7,673 bases of DNA, from assembly GCA_027117675.1 (NCBI GenBank), contig JAJAYM010000119.1:1-7673 (forward strand), read 5' to 3'. Below the pieces are notes generated by a model. That model was given only the letters and a program-made list of their open reading frames with translations. It did not search any database and was not told the DNA's origin. Made by a program: the position numbers and the translations under genes. Below are positions 1 through 5,949 of the stretch, one piece after another. Each line of letters starts with the position of its first letter. Within the stretch, counting starts at the first letter, position 1. The DNA comes from Actinomycetes bacterium. GTDB taxonomy: Bacteria > Actinomycetota > Actinomycetes > JAHEKZ01.

Positions 1-47
1 CCGAACCGCTTGGTGAGCCCAACGAGCTCTATCTGACCTCCGGCCAT
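1..47 (-). CDS. ABC transporter ATP-binding protein, N-terminal fragment (PotA-like)
   Basis: Only the first 15 codons lie in the window; the gene runs off the left edge. The start is the ATG at 45-47, and the peptide begins MAGGQIELVGLTKRF. The pattern (I-x-L-x-x-L-x-K-x-F/Y-G) is the usual first beta strand of ABC ATPases of the PotA/MalK type. A very strong ribosome site (GGGAGGAGGG, plus positions 51-60) sits just upstream. The gene is last in the order binding protein, permease, permease, ATPase, so it would supply the energy-coupling subunit of that importer. Walker A, signature and Walker B lie outside the window, so the call rests on the N-terminal motif plus operon context. Confidence 0.75.
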   Translation of the reverse strand, partial: MAGGQIELVGLTKRF

Positions 48-50
48 GCC

Positions 51-60
51 CCCTCCTCCC
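51..60 (-). promoter_or_regulatory. Ribosome binding site of the ATPase gene
   Basis: The minus strand reads GGGAGGAGGG here, close to the anti-Shine-Dalgarno complement, and lies a few bases before the ATG at 47. It fixes the start even though the reading frame stays open upstream through the tandem repeat as far as a stop at 147-149, with no start codon in that stretch. Confidence 0.7.
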
Positions 61-64
61 TCTC

Positions 65-124
65 GTACTGCTCGACTCCGTACTGCTCGACTCCGTGCTG
101 GCTGACACTGTGCTGGCTGACTCT
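65..124. repeat. Four-unit 15-bp tandem repeat between permease and ATPase genes
   Basis: Four consecutive 15-base units are visible on the plus strand: GTACTGCTCGACTCC (65-79), an identical copy (80-94), GTGCTGGCTGACACT (95-109) and GTGCTGGCTGACTCT (110-124). Units 1 and 2 are identical and units 3 and 4 differ at one base, while the two pairs share a GTRCTG...GAC core. The array fills most of the gap between the permease stop (130) and the ATPase start (47), in a region where the other operon joints are tight or overlapping. Its role is unknown; it may only be a replication-slippage product or a spacer that tunes ATPase expression. Confidence 0.85.
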
Positions 125-129
125 TCCCA

Positions 130-1005
130 TCATGACTTCGCCACCATCACCAGTCCATCTGACAGGTTCTCTTCTCCGGCCTCATCGGCGAACTCCTCAT
201 CACCAACCAGACGCTTCTCGGCCCAGCGTCGACCACCTTCGGCGCCAAGTACAAGTGCCAGAGAGAGGGCGATCACGAGCGTCCCAATCGCGATGACCTG
301 CGGTAGAAGCGCCGGAGTTCGGGAGCTGGCGTAAAGGAAGACTGGGTACGTCGGCTGACCTGATGGGGCGAGGAAGGAAGCGATCGCGAACTCGTCGAAA
401 GAAGTGACAAAGCTGATGAGAAAGCTAGAGACAAGAGCCGGACCCAGAAGGGGCAAGGTGATGAGTCTGAATGCAGTCAAGTCTGAAGCTCCGAGATCTC
501 GCGCCGCCTCGTTCATCGACGGATCGAGAGTGCGCAGGCGCGGGAGCAGGACGAGGATTGCGAACGGCAGCGCGATCACGACATGCCCAAGTACCACCGC
601 GCTCAGCGACGTCTGCACCGCCAATGCCTGGAGCAGGATGACCAGGCCAACGGCCAGGGAGATGTACGGCACGACGAGCGGAAGCATCAGGGATGCCACC
701 GTGAGCGACCGCAGCCTCAGCCGATCTGAGGTCAGCCCGACCGAGGCCATGAGGCCCAGTGTGGTAGCGATGATGGCCGCGGCGACCGCAATCATGGCGC
801 TCCGAACGAGGGCATCGGTCAACTGTCCGTTGGTGAACGCCTCGGAGAACCAACTCGTGGTCAGCCCTTCAAGGGGGAGGGTCGCCGTCGTGCTGTCATT
901 GAAAGCGAAGACGACCAGGACCACCAGAGGGGCAAGCAGGAAAGCGAGAAAGAGCCAGAAGTAGGCCGAGAGAAGCACCCTTACGACCAGCCCGCCTGAC
1001 TTCAT
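130..1005 (-). CDS. ABC transporter permease, spermidine/putrescine type (PotC-like)
   Basis: This 291-residue inner-membrane subunit belongs to the binding-protein-dependent transport family. Six hydrophobic segments are visible at about 10-34, 67-90, 100-125, 133-155, 187-207 and 233-254. The EAA loop that docks on the ATPase is at 166-185 (E166-A-A, G172, then I182 and L184-P185), matching the family pattern EAA---G---------I-LP. The length is near the usual 260-290 residues of PotC/PotI. An acidic tail (EEFADEAGEENLSDG) follows the last segment. The ATG overlaps the preceding permease stop as ATGA (1002-1005), so translation is probably coupled; no strong independent ribosome site is visible. 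The gene pairs with the permease upstream to form the channel of one importer. The transported compound cannot be read from this subunit. Confidence 0.93.
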   Translation of the reverse strand: MKSGGLVVRVLLSAYFWLFLAFLLAPLVVLVVFAFNDSTTATLPLEGLTTSWFSEAFTNGQLTDALVRSAMIAVAAAIIATTLGLMASVGLTSDRLRLRSLTVASLMLPLVVPYISLAVGLVILLQALAVQTSLSAVVLGHVVIALPFAILVLLPRLRTLDPSMNEAARDLGASDLTAFRLITLPLLGPALVSSFLISFVTSFDEFAIASFLAPSGQPTYPVFLYASSRTPALLPQVIAIGTLVIALSLALVLGAEGGRRWAEKRLVGDEEFADEAGEENLSDGLVMVAKS

Positions 1006-1985
1006 GTCTTATCACCACCGGTGGTGGCGCGCAGGTCGGTGTTGAGAAAACGGCCGAACACAAGCATCAAAATCACGACAGTGATGATCAGCGCCATGGC
1101 GAGCACCGAGCCGAGATTCCAGTCGAGGGTACCGAAGAATCCTTGGATGGAGTTCCCAAAAAGCTGGTTGTCTGCGCCACCGACGAACAGAGGTGTGATG
1201 AACTCCCCTGTCGTCGGGATGAGCACAAAGACAAAACCGGCAATCACCCCCGGCAGGCTCAGCGGGAAGGTGATCCGCCAGAAGGTCGTCCACCTGCTGG
1301 CGCCGAGGTCTTGCGCTGCCTCCAAGAGGCGGTGATCCATGTTCTCGAGCACGGCGAAGATTGGCAAAGTCACAAAGGGAACCCACGTGTAGAAGAGGAC
1401 AAGCGAAACCGAAAACGTCGAGTAGATGAGCCACGAAATGTTTCCGGAATCTGGGATCAAGCCGATCGTCCGCGCCGCCCAGGTCACCACTCCCTCGTCG
1501 TTCAGCATGATTTGCCACGCCAAAACTCGGAGCAGATAGCTGGTGAAGAACGGGGCGAGCAACAGAAGAAGGAGGGTGTACCTGCGCTCACGCGCAACGA
1601 ACGACAGAAAGTAGGCAAGTGGGTAGGCCGCGATTGTCGTCACAATCGATACGAGAAGAGCGACCTTCATCGAGTAGAAGAAGCGAGCCCGGAACGGGTT
1701 GTTGTCTCCGAAGAGGAAACTCTCCCAATTGACTAGTGAGAAGGCCACCTCAGCGCCTGGGACATTCGACCGTAGTCCTACGCTGAACAGGGCGATGTAG
1801 ATGATAGGAGCAAAGATCAGAAGGGCGACAAAGAGAAGCGGTGGGAGCACAAGAAAGCCACGCCCTGGGCGCCAGCGCCGACCAGACGTCTTGGTGAGCG
1901 ACCGTTCCAGGGTCGCTTCCTGCCCGGTCAGGAGGCCAGAACCTCCTGCCAGGCGGTGTCGATAGCCGCCTGGTTCGGCATCCAC
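1002..1985 (-). CDS. ABC transporter permease, spermidine/putrescine type (PotB-like)
   Basis: This is the first permease of the importer. Counted from the GTG at 1985 (327 residues), six membrane segments lie near 44-69, 105-128, 136-160, 186-210, 243-263 and 293-313. The EAA loop is at 222-241 (E222-A-A, G228, I238, P241). The periplasmic-side motif PTTGEFITPLFVGG is typical of PotB/PotH. The start is uncertain. There is no ATG before the first membrane segment, and the GTG at 1985 would overlap the binding-protein gene by 58 bases without a proper ribosome site. A CTG at 1931 overlaps that gene's stop as CTGA and has GGAGG 10 bases upstream. A CTG at 1910 has AGGA in front. The first ~19-25 residues of the long form are therefore doubtful. 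The downstream permease overlaps by four bases (ATGA). Confidence 0.9.
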   Translation of the reverse strand: MDAEPGGYRHRLAGGSGLLTGQEATLERSLTKTSGRRWRPGRGFLVLPPLLFVALLIFAPIIYIALFSVGLRSNVPGAEVAFSLVNWESFLFGDNNPFRARFFYSMKVALLVSIVTTIAAYPLAYFLSFVARERRYTLLLLLLAPFFTSYLLRVLAWQIMLNDEGVVTWAARTIGLIPDSGNISWLIYSTFSVSLVLFYTWVPFVTLPIFAVLENMDHRLLEAAQDLGASRWTTFWRITFPLSLPGVIAGFVFVLIPTTGEFITPLFVGGADNQLFGNSIQGFFGTLDWNLGSVLAMALIITVVILMLVFGRFLNTDLRATTGGDKT

Positions 1986-3091
1986 CTCTGAAGATGGACG
2001 TCGTCGCCGGAGATCGCCATTGGATCATCGAGATTCAACGAGTCGACCAGTGCCTGGTTCTCAATCTTGTTGATGTCGATCGCCGTGTTGGCTGCCCCGT
2101 ACGAGTACAGGTTGACCAGGTCCTCGGAGGCCGGGCGGTTGATGAACGACTCCACATACTCGTGTGCGTGGTAGTAGTTCTCCGTCGTCGATCCGAGGAG
2201 GAACCCGCAGAGCCAAGACAACCGGCCCTGAGATGGCTGCATGTACCCGACGTCCATTCCCTTGCCGGCGAATGACGCGTACGCGGCCTGCCACGAGTAG
2301 GCGATATCGATCGTCCCGGAACGGAAGGCCGGCCTCATCTGTCCGTACTCGTTGTCCCAGTAGAACTTGTTGAGCGGTTTCTGCTCGATCAGCTTCTGCT
2401 TGGCTTGCTCGATCTCGTCCGGGCTCGGGTCGCCGATGTCCGGGAAACCCAGGAGCAGTCCGGCGATCTCAAAGTTGGTCGAACCGCCGCCCCAGAGCGA
2501 GATCTTGTCCGCGTACTTCTCGTTCCACGCCAGCTCCCAACCGGTGGCGTCGGCTTCATCCACCAGGTCCTTGCGGTAGAGCAGGCTGCCGTAGCCCCAG
2601 TCCCAGGGGATCATGTACTGCTTACCATCGATCTGCCCCGCCTCGAGCAGGAAGGGATTGAGCTCACCGAAGCTGTCGAGCAGCTCTGTGTCGAATGGCT
2701 GGATGAGGCCTCGTGAAACGTAGTCCGGAAGGTCCTCAACACATGGGTGCATGAGGTCGAAGGTGTTGCTCGCCGTGGCCTTTTGCAGCGCCTGGTCGTC
2801 GTTGTTGATGTACGTGTAACTGATCGAGTTACCACCGTACTGCTCCGTGTAGTCCGTACCCGCGACGAGACCGTAGGCCTGTGCCTTCGTTCCCCCGGCT
2901 TCGTAGCCACCCCACTCGAGGATCGACAGTTCTCCTGGCTCTTGCTCCATGGGTGGCCTGGACGTCCCTGCGTCGGGGGTCTCCTCGACGGCCGGGCTAC
3001 CGCAGCCAGTCAGGATGGTCGCACCACCTAGCATTACCGCCCCACCAAGGAAGTTACGGCGGCTGAGCGCATTCTCGATCGGTCTGTTCAC
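1928..3091 (-). CDS. Tat-exported lipoprotein, polyamine-type ABC substrate-binding protein (PotD/PotF-like)
   Basis: This 387-residue extracytoplasmic receptor captures solute for the two permeases encoded downstream. The N-terminus carries a twin-arginine motif (S10-R11-R12-N-F-L), a hydrophobic stretch and a lipobox ending L27-T-G-C30. The mature protein would thus be exported folded and lipid-anchored at C30, followed by a Pro/Glu-rich linker to about residue 50. Mature features fit the PotD/PotF family: an early strand with W60 (ILEWGGYEA), then D112-L-M, an IPWDWGYGSLLYRKD segment at 161-175, and AYSWQAAYA at 264-272. Aromatic residues (W60, W163, W165, W267) are candidates for the solute pocket. 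The start is GTG at 3089-3091 with GAGGGGA upstream. The ligand is inferred only at class level; polyamine, opine or a related amine are all possible. Confidence 0.92.
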   Translation of the reverse strand: MNRPIENALSRRNFLGGAVMLGGATILTGCGSPAVEETPDAGTSRPPMEQEPGELSILEWGGYEAGGTKAQAYGLVAGTDYTEQYGGNSISYTYINNDDQALQKATASNTFDLMHPCVEDLPDYVSRGLIQPFDTELLDSFGELNPFLLEAGQIDGKQYMIPWDWGYGSLLYRKDLVDEADATGWELAWNEKYADKISLWGGGSTNFEIAGLLLGFPDIGDPSPDEIEQAKQKLIEQKPLNKFYWDNEYGQMRPAFRSGTIDIAYSWQAAYASFAGKGMDVGYMQPSQGRLSWLCGFLLGSTTENYYHAHEYVESFINRPASEDLVNLYSYGAANTAIDINKIENQALVDSLNLDDPMAISGDDVHLQRWMPNQAAIDTAWQEVLAS

Positions 3092-3107
3092 AGCGTCCCC
3101 TCGGATT

Positions 3108-3147
3108 GGTTAACCCCTGCCTACCGCTCGGCTGAATCCGCTGTCAA
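3108..3147 (-). promoter_or_regulatory. Candidate promoter and 8-bp palindrome of the transporter operon
   Basis: On the minus strand a perfect TTGACA (-35, plus 3142-3147) is followed after 18 bases by TAGGCA (plus 3118-3123), a weak -10. Transcription would start near 3111 and leave a ~20-base leader with a GAGGGGA ribosome site before the GTG at 3091. The palindrome GGTTAACC (3108-3115) sits on the expected start point and could be an operator half or whole site. This rests on motif matching alone. Confidence 0.4.
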
Positions 3148-3233
3148 TGGCCATGACCAAAAAGAGACCTCGTGTTGCTTTCTCCGCGTCGTTACCCGTT
3201 GCAGACACGACCCGCCTAGCGCACCATGACCCC

Positions 3234-4016
3234 ATGACAGTTACTTCCCGTGACTCGCCAGTCAGCACGTCGCCAGGCCCAGACGAGCAACAGCTCCGGC
3301 GGGAACTAGCCGCCGTATACCGCCTCGTGGCCCACTTCCGAATGACCGACCTGATCTTCACGCACATCTCGCTTCGACTGCCTGGACCCGACCACCACTT
3401 CCTGATCAACCCCTACGGCCTCCTCTTCGAGGAGATCACCGCATCATCATTGGTCCGGGTAGATGTCGATGGAAACCCCATTGGTTCTCACGGCGGACGA
3501 GTCAATCCCGCTGGCTTTGTCATCCACTCCGCTATTCACCGATCTCGAGAGGACGCCCTCTGCGTCCTGCACACCCACTCACGCGCCGGGTGTGCCGTCG
3601 CCGCTCTTGATGAAGGTCTACTCCCGGTCAACCAGATGTCTCTGGAGTTCTACGACCGCGTCAGTTACCACGACTACGAAGGGATCGCCCTCAACCTCGA
3701 TGAGCAGAAGCGGCTGGTCGCCGATCTGGGCGAGTGCAACGCCCTCATTCTTCGCAACCACGGCCTGCTCACGGTTGGCCAGACTGCCGCTCAGGCCTTC
3801 CTGCGCATGTTCTATCTGGACAAGGCCTGCGAGATCCAGATTGCGGCGGCGGCTGCCGGAAAGCTTCGACTTCCCCCGCACGAGGTGTGCGAGTACACCG
3901 CACAGCAGTACGAAGGGACCGTCATCGGTGACTACGGCGACCCAGAGGCGATGGGGTTGGCGTGGGCCGCCCTGCTTCGACTGCTCGAGAGGGTCGCGCC
4001 GGGATACGACGAGTGA
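3234..4016 (+). CDS. Class II aldolase/adducin-family protein
   Basis: This 260-residue protein (from ATG 3234) has the class II aldolase/adducin fold signature. LRRELAAVYRLVAHFRMTDLIFTHIS-like helices and strand come first. The metal-binding histidines are H113 and H115 (VLHTHS) and H176 (LRNHGLL). A GFVIHSAIH segment (94-102) lies where L-fuculose-phosphate aldolase has its catalytic glutamate; the aligned residue here is G94, so classical aldolase chemistry is doubtful. The family includes aldolases, epimerases, decarboxylases and non-enzymatic adducins, so no substrate is assigned. The alternative ATG at 3147 would add 29 residues rich in basic and small side chains and would reach into the -35 region of the divergent operon. 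Neither start has a clear ribosome site, so translation may be leaderless. It is the only plus-strand gene seen and may be co-regulated with the divergent importer. Confidence 0.9.
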   Translation: MTVTSRDSPVSTSPGPDEQQLRRELAAVYRLVAHFRMTDLIFTHISLRLPGPDHHFLINPYGLLFEEITASSLVRVDVDGNPIGSHGGRVNPAGFVIHSAIHRSREDALCVLHTHSRAGCAVAALDEGLLPVNQMSLEFYDRVSYHDYEGIALNLDEQKRLVADLGECNALILRNHGLLTVGQTAAQAFLRMFYLDKACEIQIAAAAAGKLRLPPHEVCEYTAQQYEGTVIGDYGDPEAMGLAWAALLRLLERVAPGYDE

Positions 4017-4029
4017 GATGACTCGACGT

Positions 4030-4740
4030 CTACGCGAGCTGCGCCACCGCACCGCCAGTCAGCGTCCGCCAAGCATAGGCAACCGCAATCGCGGTCAACG
4101 GATAAGTGAAGAGCAGGCCAATGCCGCACAGCAGCAGACCCACGAAGTTGATGAGGATCACCAGAACGAAGAGCAGAATGAGCGAGCCCACATTCGAGGA
4201 CACCAACTTCCACGACATCTTCATGGCCTCGATGCCGTCGTCGGTGCGGCCGTCAACAATGCCGTAGCCGTAGAAGGCAAAGAGGAAGGCAAGGATCAGA
4301 CCCGGGATGATGCACAGGATCAGGCCAGCGCCGACGGCTAATCCCACGAGAATCGATGCAACGAGGTACGGCACGAAGCCCTCGGACCGAAACAGCATTC
4401 CGACCTCGGGTGTGCGGCCGTCGACCACAGCCAAGCCCGCTCGAATCAGCCCCATGGCAAGGATCAAGCCCACAACGGTGGTGACGATGTTCCAGGTCAT
4501 CAGCAGGATCCAGCTGTCGAACACTCTGCCGAAGACTGATAACCCGATCTGGATGGCGACGATCACCAAGGTGATCAGCAGCAAGGGGCCGAGGTTCTTC
4601 GTCAGGCCATTCCACCCGTAGCCGATGGCAGCACCTGCATTGAGCTGGCCCCCGCCGGGCGCTGGTGTGGGAGCGCCGTACCCAGATGGGGGTGGCGGTG
4701 GCGGTGGCGGCGGCGGTGGCGGCGGGGTGATGTCAGACAT
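4030..4740 (-). CDS. Multi-pass membrane protein with N-terminal polyproline tract, function unknown
   Basis: This 236-residue protein has a cytoplasmic-looking head and a hydrophobic body. Residues 6-18 are 13 consecutive prolines, followed by a Gly/Pro/Ala linker to about 35. Hydrophobic segments lie near 51-71, 78-106, 123-143, 143-160, 184-204 and 205-224. Two similar loops, VDGRTPEVGMLF (106-117) and VDGRTDDGIEAM (162-173), point to an internal duplication. The second continues as KMSWKLVSSNVG, a pattern seen in uncharacterised small membrane proteins of the DUF975/YciC-like kind. I recognise the architecture but not a function. The ATG at 4740 is preceded by a strong GAGGAGG site. The stop faces the aldolase-family stop with 13 bases between them. 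Proline-rich heads of this sort are common in actinobacterial membrane proteins. Confidence 0.85.
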   Translation of the reverse strand: MSDITPPPPPPPPPPPPPSGYGAPTPAPGGGQLNAGAAIGYGWNGLTKNLGPLLLITLVIVAIQIGLSVFGRVFDSWILLMTWNIVTTVVGLILAMGLIRAGLAVVDGRTPEVGMLFRSEGFVPYLVASILVGLAVGAGLILCIIPGLILAFLFAFYGYGIVDGRTDDGIEAMKMSWKLVSSNVGSLILLFVLVILINFVGLLLCGIGLLFTYPLTAIAVAYAWRTLTGGAVAQLA

Positions 4741-4767
4741 CTAGTCCTCCTCAGAAGGGACGCGCGC

Positions 4768-4795
4768 AGCCTAGCGGCTCGGACGCTCCTTTCCA
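4768..4795 (-). promoter_or_regulatory. Weak promoter candidate for the polyproline membrane protein
   Basis: In the 108-base gap between the acyltransferase-like gene and the membrane-protein gene, the minus strand has TGGAAA (plus 4790-4795), a 16-base spacer and TAGGCT (plus 4768-4773). The second fits the TAnnnT rule for actinobacterial -10 boxes. The gap is long enough for an independent transcript, but the -35 match is poor. Confidence 0.3.
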
Positions 4796-4848
4796 CTGAG
4801 GCGCCGCGTGGGAGGTGGAGATTACGCCGGCGCGATTGGGCAAGCCGT

Positions 4849-5949
4849 TCAGAACTCGAAGAGCTGCGGCACCGATTCGCATGGATTTCCGCGCCCAAAA
4901 GTGATCACACCGGCCGTCACATCCGTGACGCACCAGAAAACCGTCTTGGTGCTTCGTTCTGGGGTTGGGTGCCTGCAGAGAGAATCTGGTGAGTTCTCAT
5001 GGTCGCTCAGCATGGCGATCAACCGTTCGCGCGTGATCGAACCGGGCCCGGCCGAAGCCTCATCCAGCAGATCGGTGCCTCGGCGCAGTCGAATCGCCGA
5101 AAGCTCTGCGTAGGCGTGATCGTCCTCGTATCCGAGCATCGACTCGCACACGTAGTGGTTCGTGTGAGCGAGCGTGCCTGCACCACTCAGGGTCGTCGTC
5201 GTCGAATCGGTAGCCGAACCCTCGATGTTGACCACCACGCCATCGCGATCGGCGAAGATGGTGTTGTAAGCGGAGGCGCGGTTCGGGTGCAACGCTGCAG
5301 CGGTCGCTCCGGCGACCGTTGTGTGGCGCAGCTGCTCGCGGACGAGCAGCAGACGTGGGATGCCGATGCGGTTGTCATTGGGCGCCAGCTCGTTGCCGCT
5401 GAGAGCGATGCCTGCGGCATTCCATCCCACGCTGACCCACGGGCCAGTGCCGATGGTGAACATCCGCGGCTCGCCATCGACATTCCAGTCGATCGCGCCT
5501 AGGCCCGGCTCGACCTTCGCATCGAGATCGTTGTTGTGGGCGACGAGAAGGGCACCGCCTTCGGTCGCGGGAGGCCCGGCGACCAGGTCACTACAACGAC
5601 CTCGCTCTGCCCCGAAAGCCGACCCTCGAGCGGCGGCTGCGGGACCGTCATCAGATGACCAGATCTCCTCAATGGATGCGGCAAAGACGTGCACCGGGTC
5701 GACTCCTGCTGCTTCGGCGACGCCGTCGAGCTCATCCACCAAGTAAGGCAACCGCTGAGCGGTGAACTCTCGGTACTCCGCAGCCAAGGCCAACTGTTCG
5801 GCCATGGTTCTGCCATCTCGAGGCACCGAGCCCGGCCCGAACTCTACGACCGCCCGAATAGCCGCAGCGCAGGACTCACCGATCTGTTGGCCAACCTCTC
5901 GGTGTGAGCCCCGAACGCGTAGGACCGGAAGAAGTCGAGGATCACTCAT
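4849..5949 (-). CDS. C45 peptidase / penicillin acyltransferase (IAT)-like Ntn-hydrolase
   Basis: This 366-residue protein resembles the acyl-CoA:6-aminopenicillanic acid acyltransferase family (peptidase C45). These enzymes mature by cutting themselves before a cysteine, which becomes the N-terminal nucleophile for amide hydrolysis or acyl transfer. The N-terminal part has the usual RVRGSHREVGQQIGE opening (11-25) and a helical pro-region with DELDGVAEAAG (72-82). The predicted nucleophile is C119 (GRCSDLVA), giving a pro-piece of ~118 residues. Downstream motifs are LLVAHNNDLD (134-143), GWNAAGIALSGNEL (175-188), SAYNTIFADRDGVVVNIEG and HTNHY (262-266). The typical CTS is CSD here. Bacterial members have few known substrates, so none is assigned. 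No signal peptide is visible, so it probably acts in the cytoplasm. The start ATG overlaps the preceding stop as ATGA (5946-5949), implying coupled expression with the dimethylformamidase-like gene. Confidence 0.88.
   Translation of the reverse strand: MSDPRLLPVLRVRGSHREVGQQIGESCAAAIRAVVEFGPGSVPRDGRTMAEQLALAAEYREFTAQRLPYLVDELDGVAEAAGVDPVHVFAASIEEIWSSDDGPAAAARGSAFGAERGRCSDLVAGPPATEGGALLVAHNNDLDAKVEPGLGAIDWNVDGEPRMFTIGTGPWVSVGWNAAGIALSGNELAPNDNRIGIPRLLLVREQLRHTTVAGATAAALHPNRASAYNTIFADRDGVVVNIEGSATDSTTTTLSGAGTLAHTNHYVCESMLGYEDDHAYAELSAIRLRRGTDLLDEASAGPGSITRERLIAMLSDHENSPDSLCRHPTPERSTKTVFWCVTDVTAGVITFGRGNPCESVPQLFEF

Noticed and set aside
425..853. Long minus-strand reading frame inside the second permease gene
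   Set aside because: It is out of frame with a clear six-segment permease, is Arg/Gly/His-rich and has no recognisable motif; a GC-rich shadow.
1143..1736. 197-residue plus-strand reading frame antisense to the first permease
   Set aside because: Strongly charged, low-complexity composition with no motif; explained by the antisense of a membrane-protein gene.
3147..3233. N-terminal extension of the aldolase-family gene from ATG 3147
   Set aside because: It has no ribosome site, adds 29 residues unlike the family, and would reach the -35 box of the divergent operon; the ATG at 3234 is preferred, though not proven.
4010..4045. Bidirectional terminator between the convergent stops
   Set aside because: Only 13 bases separate the stops, and I see no stable stem with T runs on either strand.
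3463..4341. 292-residue plus-strand reading frame spanning the aldolase-family gene and the next gene
   Set aside because: It overlaps two well-supported genes in a wrong frame, is Ser/Arg/Thr-rich, and crosses a convergent boundary.
4687..4729. GGT/GGC triplet run as a microsatellite or regulatory repeat
   Set aside because: It is the coding sequence of the proline tract, in frame after a strong ribosome site, so it is explained by the protein.
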